From JAHDBG01 sp963922685 (GTDB lineage Bacteria > Pseudomonadota > Gammaproteobacteria > Chromatiales > Chromatiaceae), in assembly GCA_963922685.1 (NCBI GenBank), contig CAWUJM010000044.1, positions 1 through 14,245 of the forward strand: a stretch of DNA of 14,245 bases, in the 5' to 3' direction. The notes beneath the pieces were generated by a model, which saw only the letters and a list, made by a program, of their open reading frames with translations, was not told the origin of the DNA and searched no databases. Shown one piece after another: positions 6,539 through 13,883 of this stretch. Position 1 is the first letter of the stretch; each line of letters starts with the position of its first letter. A program made the translations under genes and the position numbers.

Positions 6539-9118
6539 TCAGCACGCATCAAACACGATTTTGTGCTCGCAGCAGTCAACCCGCACCTGATCACCTGGCT
6601 GAAACTGCCCCTGCAACAATTGTTGCGCCAGCGGGTTTTCCAACTGATGGCGGATCACTCGCTGCAACGGCCTGGCACCATATACCGGATCAAAGCCTGC
6701 GCTCGCCAACTGGTCCAGCGCAGCTGGACTCACCACCAACTCCAGTTGATATTCCGCCAGCCGTTGTTGCAACAGGCCGATCTGAATCTGTGCAATCGCC
6801 CGGATCTGCGCCGGTGCCAACGGATGAAATACCACAGACTCATCCACCCGGTTGATAAATTCCGGCCGGAAATGGTGCGCAACGACTTCCATGACCGCCT
6901 GCTGCATGGCCGCATAATCCGCTTCTGCCGCCATCGTCTGGATCAGGTCCGAACCCAGATTAGAGGTCATCACAATCACGCAGTTACGAAAATCCACCGT
7001 ACGCCCGTGCCCATCTGTCAGGCGACCTTCGTCCAGTACCTGCAACAGGATATTGAATACATCCGGATGCGCCTTCTCAATCTCATCCAGCAGAATCACA
7101 CTGTACGGCTTACGCCGGATCAGCTCGGTCAGATAACCCCCGGCTTCATACCCGACATAGCCGGGTGGTGCACCGATCAGGCGGGCAACCGCGTGTTTTT
7201 CCATGAACTCAGACATGTCAATCCGCACCATTGCCTGATCCGTATCAAACAGAAAGGCCGCCAGTGCCTTGCACAACTCAGTCTTACCGACACCGGTCGG
7301 GCCGAGGAACAAAAAGCTGCCATTCGGACGTTGCGGATCGGCCAGTCCGGCGCGGGAGCGCCGGATCGCATTGGCCACAGCAGAGACCGCTGCCTGCTGC
7401 CCGATCACCCGCTCAGCCAGCAGATCCTCCATCTGCAACAGCTTATCCTTTTCGCCCTGCAACATCTTCGCCACCGGAATACCAGTCCACTTCGACACGA
7501 TACCGGCAACCTCTTCATCTGTGACCCGGTTACGCAGCAGCTGCGTGGTCGGCTGAACATCTGATTGCGCCAGTGCTGCCAGTTGTTTTTCCAGTTCCGG
7601 AATCCGGCCATACTGCAATTCAGACATCCGTTGCAGATCATTCGCGCGCCGCGCCTGTTCAAAATCCAGACGTGCCTGCTCTAACGCTTCCTTCGCCTGA
7701 CTAGTACCCTGCAATGCAGCCTTTTCGGCCTGCCAGACCTCCTGCAGATCAGAAAACTCACGCGCCAGCTGACCGATCCGGGACTCCAGATCGGCCAGAC
7801 GTTGCTGCGAGGCCTGATCCGATTCCTTACGCAATGCCTCGCGCTCAATCTTCAGCTGGATCAGACGCCGATCCAGCTTATCCATGGATTCCGGCATGGA
7901 ATCAATCTCCAGCCGGATCTGCGCTGCGGCCTCATCAATCAGATCAATCGCCTTATCCGGCAACTGCCGATCAGTGATATAGCGCTGCGACAGAGTCGCC
8001 GCTGCCACAATCGCCGGATCGGTAATCTCAACCCCGTGGTGTACCTCGTAGCGTTCCTTCAGACCGCGCAGGATCGCGATCGTATCCGGCACATCCGGCT
8101 CCTGCACCAGCACCTTCTGAAAACGCCGCTCCAGTGCGGCATCTTTCTCAATATACTGGCGATATTCATCCAGTGTGGTGGCCCCGACACAATGCAGCTC
8201 ACCGCGCGCCAGTGCCGGTTTCAACATATTGCCGGCATCCATCGCCCCATCCGCCTTCCCGGCCCCGACCATCGTGTGCAGCTCATCAATAAACAGAATG
8301 ACCTGCCCGGCCTGCTGCTGCAGCGCTTTCAGCACTGCCTTCAGGCGTTCTTCAAACTCACCCCGGAACTTCGCACCGGCAATCAGCGCACCCATATCCA
8401 GCGCAAGCAACTTCTTATCCTTCAGCCCCTCCGGTACCTCACCATTAATGATCCGCTGCGCCAGGCCTTCCGCAATCGCAGTCTTACCCACGCCCGGCTC
8501 ACCGATCAGCACCGGATTGTTCTTGGTACGGCGTAACAACACCTGAATCGTGCGGCGGATCTCATCATCCCGCCCGATCACCGGATCCAGTTCGCCCCGG
8601 GTGGCCCGTTCAGTCAGATCCAGCGTGTATTTGTGCAATGCCTGATACTGCCCTTCCGCCGCCGAATCCTGCACCGACTGGCCACCCCGCATCTGTTTAA
8701 TTGCCGCAGTCAGGGCCGCTGCTGTCGCGCCTGCCTGACGCAGAATATCACCTTCCGTCCCCTGATCCTGCACCAGAGCCAGCACAAACAACTCAGACGC
8801 AATATACTGATCCTGCCATTGCTGCGCCAGCTTATCCGCCTGATTCAGCAACCGGTTCAGGCCGGATGACACATGCACCTCACCTGCGGCACCCTGCACC
8901 TTGGGCAAAGACTGCAACTGTTGCCGCAATGCAGTCTGCAGCGGATCCAGCTGTACCCCGGCCTGCAACAACAGTGGGCGGGTCGAACCCGAATCCTGCT
9001 CCAGCAAAGCCAGCAATACGTGTACCGGCTCCATGAACTGATGATCCTGACCCACCGCAAGACTCTGCGCATCGGCCAGGGCTAACTGAAACTGAGTGGT
9101 CAGTCGATCTGTACGCAT
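6539..9118 (-). CDS. clpB: ATP-dependent protein disaggregase ClpB
   Basis: ClpB is a hexameric AAA+ disaggregase that works with DnaK to rescue heat-aggregated proteins. The 859-residue product is collinear with E. coli ClpB (857). It has the Clp_N repeats (about 1-145), AAA-1 with Walker A GEPGVGKT (206-213) and Walker B VILFIDELH, the coiled-coil M domain (about 410-530), AAA-2 with GPTGVGKT and VILLDEIEKAHPD, and the C-terminal small domain (FDPVYGARPLQR). The ATG at 9118 gives the normal MR.DRLT..FQLAL start and has GGAGG (9131-9127) eight bases upstream. In-frame ATGs further upstream extend into non-conserved sequence. A sigma-32-like promoter lies 52 bases upstream. It is a housekeeping gene flanking the CRISPR locus. 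Confidence 0.98.
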   Translation of the reverse strand: MRTDRLTTQFQLALADAQSLAVGQDHQFMEPVHVLLALLEQDSGSTRPLLLQAGVQLDPLQTALRQQLQSLPKVQGAAGEVHVSSGLNRLLNQADKLAQQWQDQYIASELFVLALVQDQGTEGDILRQAGATAAALTAAIKQMRGGQSVQDSAAEGQYQALHKYTLDLTERATRGELDPVIGRDDEIRRTIQVLLRRTKNNPVLIGEPGVGKTAIAEGLAQRIINGEVPEGLKDKKLLALDMGALIAGAKFRGEFEERLKAVLKALQQQAGQVILFIDELHTMVGAGKADGAMDAGNMLKPALARGELHCVGATTLDEYRQYIEKDAALERRFQKVLVQEPDVPDTIAILRGLKERYEVHHGVEITDPAIVAAATLSQRYITDRQLPDKAIDLIDEAAAQIRLEIDSMPESMDKLDRRLIQLKIEREALRKESDQASQQRLADLESRIGQLAREFSDLQEVWQAEKAALQGTSQAKEALEQARLDFEQARRANDLQRMSELQYGRIPELEKQLAALAQSDVQPTTQLLRNRVTDEEVAGIVSKWTGIPVAKMLQGEKDKLLQMEDLLAERVIGQQAAVSAVANAIRRSRAGLADPQRPNGSFLFLGPTGVGKTELCKALAAFLFDTDQAMVRIDMSEFMEKHAVARLIGAPPGYVGYEAGGYLTELIRRKPYSVILLDEIEKAHPDVFNILLQVLDEGRLTDGHGRTVDFRNCVIVMTSNLGSDLIQTMAAEADYAAMQQAVMEVVAHHFRPEFINRVDESVVFHPLAPAQIRAIAQIQIGLLQQRLAEYQLELVVSPAALDQLASAGFDPVYGARPLQRVIRHQLENPLAQQLLQGQFQPGDQVRVDCCEHKIVFDAC

Positions 9119-9169
9119 CACAACATCCTCCATAAACATGGCGCACACCCGCGTGTGCACCTGACATTC

Positions 9170-9197
9170 AGATGGGGATGTGTGCGAAAATTGCAAC
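9170..9197 (-). promoter_or_regulatory. Sigma-32 (heat-shock) type promoter of clpB
   Basis: On the minus strand GTTGCAA (9197-9191) is followed after 13 bases by CCCCATCT (9177-9170). The sigma-32 consensus is CTTGAAA, 13-17 bases, CCCCATNT: the -10 is perfect and the -35 matches five of seven. It lies 52 bases upstream of the clpB ATG, and clpB is a classical sigma-32 target in E. coli. Confidence 0.75.
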
Positions 9198-9242
9198 ACA
9201 TATCAGTCGGTAGTACCTGCCCCGCCAATAAATCGCAGGCAC

Positions 9243-9274
9243 AAAAAAGCCGACACCACAGAAGTGGTGTCGGC
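9243..9274 (-). terminator. Intrinsic terminator of tracrRNA
   Basis: A perfect 11-bp stem (9274-9264 against 9259-9249, GCCGACACCAC in the minus-strand sense) with a 4-base loop is followed on the minus strand by six T (9248-9243). It ends the tracrRNA before the clpB promoter and also forms the terminal hairpin of the mature RNA. Confidence 0.92.
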
Positions 9275-9345
9275 GGGTTCGGCGTAATGCCTTTCGGCAT
9301 CAGCCTTATTGTAGCAACGGCTCTCATCCCGACAAGCTACAACGG
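9243..9345 (-). ncRNA. tracrRNA of the type II-C CRISPR system
   Basis: Minus-strand bases 9343-9321 (GTTGTAGCTTGTCGGGATGA, then GAG) are an anti-repeat. They pair with the 3' part of the crRNA repeat over 23 positions, with only two G-U wobbles. After an internal bulge, GCTACAAT pairs with the 5' GTTGTAG of the repeat. Next comes a nexus-like element (AAGGC, then ATGCC-GAAA-GGCAT, then GCC), close to the N. meningitidis tracrRNA segment CCGTTGCTACAATAAGGC, and then the terminator hairpin and T6. Length is about 100 nt. It lies antisense to the cas9 leader, divergent from cas9 and in line with clpB. It should guide Cas9 together with the array crRNAs. The exact 5' end is inferred from the promoter. 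Confidence 0.93.
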
Positions 9346-9350
9346 TTCGT

Positions 9351-9379
9351 ATTTTACAGGGAGAAGACCTATGGCGCAA
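9351..9379 (-). promoter_or_regulatory. tracrRNA promoter overlapping the cas9 start codon
   Basis: On the minus strand TTGCGC (9379-9374) and TAAAAT (9356-9351) are 17 bases apart, which is ideal sigma-70 spacing. Initiation would fall about 9344-9346, right at the anti-repeat. The -35 box lies within the first cas9 codons (ATG at 9371) and the promoter spans the cas9 ribosome-binding site. Confidence 0.72.
9358..9364 (+). promoter_or_regulatory. Ribosome-binding site fixing the cas9 start
   Basis: AGGGAGA lies six bases before ATG 9371. This supports that ATG over the upstream in-frame ATG at 9155, which would run the protein through the tracrRNA locus. Confidence 0.75.
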
Positions 9380-12300
9380 AATAAATCTTACACCCTCGGA
9401 CTCGACATCGGCACAGGATCGGTCGCTGCAGCCTTGATTGACAGCAACGAACGCGAACTGATCGATATCTTCATCCGCACCTTTGATGCCGCCGAAGTGG
9501 CAAAAACAGGAGAGTCCCTGAATCTGCAACGACGTACAGCCCGTGGCACCCGCAGACGACTGCGCCGCCGCGCACATCGCCAGTTACGACTGCGCCGCCT
9601 GTTGCAACAACAGGGCATGATCAACAGCACAGAGGCAGACATATTGCAGGGCCATGACGTCTGGACCTTACGTGCGGCAGGCCTGGATCGCGCGCTGACA
9701 CCGGTGGAATGGGCTGCAGTGCTGTATCACCTGAGCAAACACCGGGGTTTTCAGTCAAACCGCAAACACATACAAACCAAAGATGACGGCAAGGTACTGG
9801 AACATATCAAAGCTAATCAACAACAGCGTCAGACCAGAGGCTACCGCACCGCCGGAGAAATGTTTGCCCGGGACCCGGACTATGCACAACGTAAACGCAA
9901 CACCACCGACTGGTACCAGAACAGCATAGATCGCAACGAGATCAACCACGAACGCGGTCGTCCAACAGGTCTTCAAAAGTATAAGAACAGCATAGATCGC
10001 AACGAGATCAACCACGAACTGAAAACCCTGTTTGCGCAACAACGGCAACATGGTAATGTCCACGCCGACCCGGCGTTTGAAGACCAGATCTACACCTTAC
10101 TCAACAGTCGCAAACCGGTCTTCAAAGAAGATGATATCGAAAACATGGTCGGATACTGTACTCTGGAACTCAAAGAAAAAAGACGCAAAAAACGCGCCGC
10201 TAAGGCGTGCTACAGTGTCGAACGCTTCGTCTGGCTGAGCAAGCTGAACAACCTGAAGCTCCTGCCACCGAATAAAAAACAACGCTCTTTGCATGCACAG
10301 GAACGTGCCCTGCTGATAGACCTGCCCTTCAGCAAATCGAAGGTCACCTTCGCACAAATCCGCAAAACACTGGGCCTGGACGATGCCACCACCTGCAATC
10401 TGGTGCACTACAAACACAAAGAAAATCAGGATCCCGAAACCCTGCGCCAGGAAGCAGATAAAAAGGCCCTGTTTGAAGCCAAAGGCTTTCATGCACTGCG
10501 CAAGGCCTACGAACAACACGGTCTGAAACACGAATGGCAGCGCGACAGCCAGGATCCCGGTCGCCTGAACCTGATCGCAAACACCATCAGCCTGTACCGG
10601 GAAGACGAACGTATTGCGGCAGAACTCAGCACCGCAGGCATAGAGCCAGCGATCATTGAGGCGGTCAGCCATTGCGATTTCAGCGGCTTTGCCCACCTGT
10701 CAGTCTGCGCTATTGACAGGATGCTGCCCTATCTGAAACAAGGCCAACGCTACGACGAAGCAGCAGCCAGTGCCGGTTATCACCATAGCCAGACACGACC
10801 AAAGACCGACACACGCCAGTCCCTGCCCGCACCTGACCCGGATACGATCCGCAACCCGGTCGTGTTGCGCGCACTGAATCAGGCACGCCGCCTGATCAAT
10901 GCGATCATCAGAGAATACGGCTATCCGCAAACCATCCGCATTGAACTGGCCAGAGATATCGCGAAATCAAAGAAGGAACGTGACAAAATTGTCAAAGAAC
11001 AAGGTGGCTACCAGAAGATCAAAGAACAGAAACGCCAGCAGTTCATAGAGCGGTTCCACCGCGAACCCCGTGGTGATGAACTGCTGAAGATGCGTCTGTA
11101 TGACGAACAGGGCGGCCAGTGTGCCTATAGCCAGAAAGACATAAGGCTAGAGCGTTTAGACGAACCCGGTTATGTCGAAATTGATCACATCCTGCCCCGC
11201 AGCCGCAGCCATGACGACAGCCTGAACAACAAAGCACTGGTACTCAGCGGCGAAAACCAGCGCAAGCGCGATCAGACCCCGTTTGAATATCTGGGTGGTG
11301 CTACCGACAGCCCTGAGTGGCAACATTTTGCTGCCTGGGTCAAAGCCCAGAAAGGCATCCGCAAAGCAAAACGGGATCGTTATCTGTGTGCCGACTTTTC
11401 CGAAGAAGCCGCCAGAGAGTTTCGTTCCCGCCAGTTGAACGATACCCGTTGGGTGGGTCGCGAGCTGAAGGCCGTCATCGAACAACACCTGCCCGGCATC
11501 CACTGCCAGGTTGTCAGTGGCAGGCTGACCGCACTCCTGCGCCACCGCTGGGGCTTCCGCGAAAAAAAACGCACCAACGACCTGCATCATGGCATGGACG
11601 CAGCCGTTGTTGCTGCCGCCACTGACAACATGGTACAGCGTCTGGCGCGGCATAACCGGTATCATGAGACAAAAGCGTATGCCAGAGTCAGTGACATGGC
11701 CGTGCCGGACAAATATTTCCCCCGACCCTGGGATGATTTTGCCAATACCATCCAGCAATACCTGAAGCGGCCCGAATTTCGTGTGTCACGTGCCGTCACC
11801 AAACTCAGTCACGGTGCCGCACATGAAGCCACGATTCGTGCAATCGTCAAAAACGACACCTTGTTGCAGGCAGGGTATACCACCAGCAGCAAAACCCCTC
11901 TGCAAAAACTGAAAATCGCAGACCTGAACAGAATGGTCGGGTGTAAAGACCCGCGTAATGCAGCCCTGATAGATGCGTTGCGCCAACGTCTGAAAGAGCA
12001 TCGCGACAACGGCGAGAATGCATTCAAAGAACTTTTTTATAAGCCCGGCAGGCATGGTCTGCGGGGGCCATTGGTACGTAGCGTGAAGCTGCTGAAAAAG
12101 ACCAGTGCCGGCGTGCCTGTCAATCAGGGTCAGGCGGACAACGCAAATATGATCCGCGTGGATATCTTCCGGAAAGACGGCAAATATTTTGCCGTACCTC
12201 TGTATGTCGCAGATAAATTAGCACCGGTGTTACCCAATAAGGCCATCACGGCACATAAGTCAGAGAACGAATGGCCTGATATGGATCATAGATACCAGTT

Positions 12301-12574
12301 TTTATTCAGCCTGCATACCAATGAGTGGATAGAAGTCGAGTTCAAAAGAAAACCAAAAATCGGTGGGTATTACCACGGAATAAACAGAAGAAATGGCCAA
12401 ATGACAATCCGCACTCATCATCGCGACAGGACAATCAACGAAGAGGGAGGCATCTTTACTGGCATCAAAACCGCTTTAAGCGTATGCAAATATCACATAG
12501 ACATACTCGGTCGCCGCTGGCGGGCAACGACAGAAACACGCCAGCCCCTGCACCACAACCAGCAATTGCCATGA
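9371..12574 (+). CDS. cas9: CRISPR-associated endonuclease Cas9, type II-C, with a 22-residue internal insertion
   Basis: This RNA-guided double-strand nuclease has 1067 residues, close to N. meningitidis Cas9 (1082) and collinear with it. Parts in order are RuvC-I (LGLDIGTGS, D12), the arginine-rich bridge helix (about 48-75), the REC lobe, RuvC-II (IRIELARDIAKS, E525), HNH (EIDHILPRS, D605/H606, with N629), RuvC-III (HHGMD, H740/D743) and the PAM-interacting C-terminus. All expected catalytic residues are present, so it should be active. Within the REC lobe the segment NSIDRNEINHE occurs twice (about 184-194 and 206-216). N. meningitidis has one equivalent (SHTFSRKDLQAE), so about 22 residues were added here. 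The stop overlaps cas1 as ATGA. No csn2 or cas4 is present, as in type II-C. The upstream extension to 9155 crosses the tracrRNA and is rejected. Confidence 0.97.
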   Translation: MAQNKSYTLGLDIGTGSVAAALIDSNERELIDIFIRTFDAAEVAKTGESLNLQRRTARGTRRRLRRRAHRQLRLRRLLQQQGMINSTEADILQGHDVWTLRAAGLDRALTPVEWAAVLYHLSKHRGFQSNRKHIQTKDDGKVLEHIKANQQQRQTRGYRTAGEMFARDPDYAQRKRNTTDWYQNSIDRNEINHERGRPTGLQKYKNSIDRNEINHELKTLFAQQRQHGNVHADPAFEDQIYTLLNSRKPVFKEDDIENMVGYCTLELKEKRRKKRAAKACYSVERFVWLSKLNNLKLLPPNKKQRSLHAQERALLIDLPFSKSKVTFAQIRKTLGLDDATTCNLVHYKHKENQDPETLRQEADKKALFEAKGFHALRKAYEQHGLKHEWQRDSQDPGRLNLIANTISLYREDERIAAELSTAGIEPAIIEAVSHCDFSGFAHLSVCAIDRMLPYLKQGQRYDEAAASAGYHHSQTRPKTDTRQSLPAPDPDTIRNPVVLRALNQARRLINAIIREYGYPQTIRIELARDIAKSKKERDKIVKEQGGYQKIKEQKRQQFIERFHREPRGDELLKMRLYDEQGGQCAYSQKDIRLERLDEPGYVEIDHILPRSRSHDDSLNNKALVLSGENQRKRDQTPFEYLGGATDSPEWQHFAAWVKAQKGIRKAKRDRYLCADFSEEAAREFRSRQLNDTRWVGRELKAVIEQHLPGIHCQVVSGRLTALLRHRWGFREKKRTNDLHHGMDAAVVAAATDNMVQRLARHNRYHETKAYARVSDMAVPDKYFPRPWDDFANTIQQYLKRPEFRVSRAVTKLSHGAAHEATIRAIVKNDTLLQAGYTTSSKTPLQKLKIADLNRMVGCKDPRNAALIDALRQRLKEHRDNGENAFKELFYKPGRHGLRGPLVRSVKLLKKTSAGVPVNQGQADNANMIRVDIFRKDGKYFAVPLYVADKLAPVLPNKAITAHKSENEWPDMDHRYQFLFSLHTNEWIEVEFKRKPKIGGYYHGINRRNGQMTIRTHHRDRTINEEGGIFTGIKTALSVCKYHIDILGRRWRATTETRQPLHHNQQLP
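9918..10019 (+). repeat. 36-bp direct repeat flanking a unique 30-bp insert inside cas9 (CRISPR-unit-sized scar)
   Basis: Bases 9918-9953 and 9984-10019 are identical over exactly 36 bp. The flanking bases differ on both sides (c/a before, g/t after). Between them lie 30 unique bases, 9954-9983, giving a 66-bp offset. The nearby array has 36-bp repeats, 30-bp spacers and a 66-bp period. The unit is 22 codons, so the frame is kept and contains no stop. The segment is not an ordinary tandem duplication, because the 30-bp part is not duplicated. It has the form expected if Cas1-Cas2 treated a 36-bp piece of cas9 as a CRISPR repeat and inserted one spacer. The repeat is certain; the mechanism is inference. 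Confidence 0.95.
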
Positions 12575-13494
12575 GCTGGCGTATCGTCCACCTCAGCCAG
12601 CAGGCCCATCTGTCCATCAAAGACCAGCAATTACAGATACAACTAACCAACCAGCCAGTAGCAGCTATACCACTGAAAGATATCGCGATGCTGGTACTGG
12701 AAGCAACTCAGATCACCCTGACCCAACCCCTGCTGTGCAGCCTGGCCGATCACGGTATTGGCGTATTGACCATAGATGCGCAACACCTGCCGAATGGACT
12801 GTTTCTGCCTTACCTGCCATTTCATCGCCCCCTGCAGCGGCTGCGCTGGCAGATCAACCTGCATCAGGGACGACGCAAAAACTGGCACAAACAACTGATT
12901 CAGCAGAAAATCAACAATCAGGCAGCAGTCTTACAACGTCTGCAGCCACAATACCCCACCCGTGCACTACAACGCTTAGCCGAAAACCTGAAGCCAGGCG
13001 ATCCGGATAACCACGAAGCACAGGCCGCACGCTGGTATTTCCAGGCACTCTGGGGCAAACAGTTCCAACGATCGCAGACACGATTTTATAATGCCGCGAT
13101 CAATTACACCTACGCGGTCGTACGCGCCCTGCTGGCACGCCACGTGGTCGCCTGTGGCCTGCACCCCAGTCTGGGACTGTTCCACGATAACGAACAAAAC
13201 CCATTCAACCTGGCAGACGACCTGATTGAGCCCTATCGACCGCTGGTCGATTACTGGGTATGCCAGCGCTACCCGGAAGAACCGCAGGATGCCACACTGC
13301 ACGCCACCAACAAAAGACGACTGCTGCAACTCCTGACGCAGGATATCAGCAATAATCAGGATCATGGTCGCCGCAGCCTGATTGCTGATACCGAGGCACT
13401 GGTTGCCAGCCTGATACGCGCTTATACCGACAAAAACATCGTGCCACTCTGGCTGCCAGTGATTGGTGATTTCACCATCACCAGCGATGAGTAA
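12571..13494 (+). CDS. cas1: CRISPR-associated integrase Cas1 (type II)
   Basis: Cas1 is the catalytic subunit of the Cas1-Cas2 spacer integrase. The 307-residue product has the N-terminal beta domain (MSWRIVHLSQQAHLSI...) and the helical catalytic domain. Probable metal ligands are E149 (in NHEAQAARWYFQALWG), H205 (in LGLFHDNEQNPFNLADD) and D217 (in ADDLIEPYRPLVD). Length is normal for type II Cas1. ATG 12571 overlaps the cas9 stop by four bases (ATGA), which implies translational coupling, and the cas1 end overlaps the cas2 start by eight. The catalytic set looks intact, so the locus should be able to acquire spacers, in line with the insertion scar seen in cas9. Confidence 0.96.
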   Translation: MSWRIVHLSQQAHLSIKDQQLQIQLTNQPVAAIPLKDIAMLVLEATQITLTQPLLCSLADHGIGVLTIDAQHLPNGLFLPYLPFHRPLQRLRWQINLHQGRRKNWHKQLIQQKINNQAAVLQRLQPQYPTRALQRLAENLKPGDPDNHEAQAARWYFQALWGKQFQRSQTRFYNAAINYTYAVVRALLARHVVACGLHPSLGLFHDNEQNPFNLADDLIEPYRPLVDYWVCQRYPEEPQDATLHATNKRRLLQLLTQDISNNQDHGRRSLIADTEALVASLIRAYTDKNIVPLWLPVIGDFTITSDE

Positions 13495-13822
13495 GGAAAC
13501 CCGACGTTTTATGCGCCTGCTGGTACTGTTCGACTTACCCACGAAGACTAAGGCCGACAAAAAAGCGGCGCATCAATTCCGCCGTTTTCTGCTGCAGGAC
13601 GGCTACATGATGATGCAGCTTTCAGTATACAGCCGCGTGATCAATGGCCACGATGCCCTGCAGAAACACATCCAGCGCCTGGAGCGCAACCTGCCTCAGA
13701 GGGGAGGGTCAGTGCAATATTTATGCATCAGCGAAAAACAATTCAGCCAGCGCGGCTTACTGCTCGGCCAAAAATCTTATCAGGAGAAAAAAGTGGCTAC
13801 CGACCAATTATGTCTGTTTTAG
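13487..13822 (+). CDS. cas2: CRISPR-associated protein Cas2 (type II)
   Basis: Cas2 is the structural dimer that bridges two Cas1 dimers in the spacer integrase. The 111-residue product has the first beta strand with RLLVLFDLPT (D16), the FRRFLLQDGYMMMQLSVYSR segment and a ferredoxin-like layout. ATG 13487 lies inside the last codons of cas1 (8-base overlap) and gives the normal type II Cas2 N-terminus (MSKETRRFMRLLVLFD). An in-frame ATG at 13463 would add eight residues with no family support. The gene ends 61 bases before the first CRISPR repeat. Confidence 0.95.
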   Translation: MSKETRRFMRLLVLFDLPTKTKADKKAAHQFRRFLLQDGYMMMQLSVYSRVINGHDALQKHIQRLERNLPQRGGSVQYLCISEKQFSQRGLLLGQKSYQEKKVATDQLCLF

Positions 13823-13883
13823 CCACAATAAAAAACCCCTTAGCGCAAAAAAATCTTTTGCATCAAGGGGTTATGAGAGCGGT
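13823..13883. promoter_or_regulatory. Candidate CRISPR leader between cas2 and repeat 1
   Basis: This 61-base, A/T-rich stretch abuts the cas-proximal repeat. The proximal repeats 1-4 are identical while the distal ones are degenerate, so new spacers are probably added at this side, making this the leader for adaptation. Its last bases (ATGAGAGCGGT) resemble part of the repeat/anti-repeat. It also carries the hairpin described as a terminator. Confidence 0.5.
13830..13872 (-). terminator. Stem-loop terminating minus-strand (pre-crRNA) transcription
   Basis: AACCCCTT (13834-13841) pairs with AAGGGGTT (13865-13872), and an inner GCAAAA/TTTTGC stem extends the hairpin. On the minus strand the stem runs into TTTT (13833-13830), giving a T-run at the base. 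On the plus strand no T-run follows, so it fits transcripts coming leftwards out of the array better than the cas operon. Confidence 0.68.

Noticed and set aside
6563..8536. Long plus-strand open frames antisense to clpB (for example 6563-7564 and 7802-8536)
   Set aside because: They mirror the codon pattern of the highly conserved clpB and show no recognisable domains.
9119..9199. N-terminal extension of ClpB up to 9199
   Set aside because: It would cover the sigma-32-like promoter, and the family starts at the MR.DRLT equivalent encoded at 9118.
9155..9370. N-terminal extension of Cas9 from an upstream in-frame ATG at 9155
   Set aside because: It passes through the whole tracrRNA and its terminator. 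ATG 9371 has a good ribosome-binding site and gives the normal Cas9 N-terminus.
9918..10019. Simple 66-bp tandem duplication in cas9
   Set aside because: Only 36 bp are repeated. The 30 bp between the copies does not match the sequence before copy 1 or after copy 2, so slippage or unequal crossover does not explain it.
9918..10019. Functional mini-CRISPR array inside cas9
   Set aside because: The duplicated segment matches the true repeat at only 16 of 36 positions, lacks the TATAAT end and would not pair well with the tracrRNA, so crRNA production is unlikely.
9963..10126. 10-base word GGTCTTCAAA shared by the cas9 insert and cas9 sequence near 10117 as a sign of local origin
   Set aside because: A match of this length is expected by chance in a window of this size, and the flanking bases differ.
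13830..13872. Terminator for the cas9-cas1-cas2 transcript
   Set aside because: On the plus strand the hairpin is followed by TTATGAGA with no T-run; the T-run lies on the minus-strand side.
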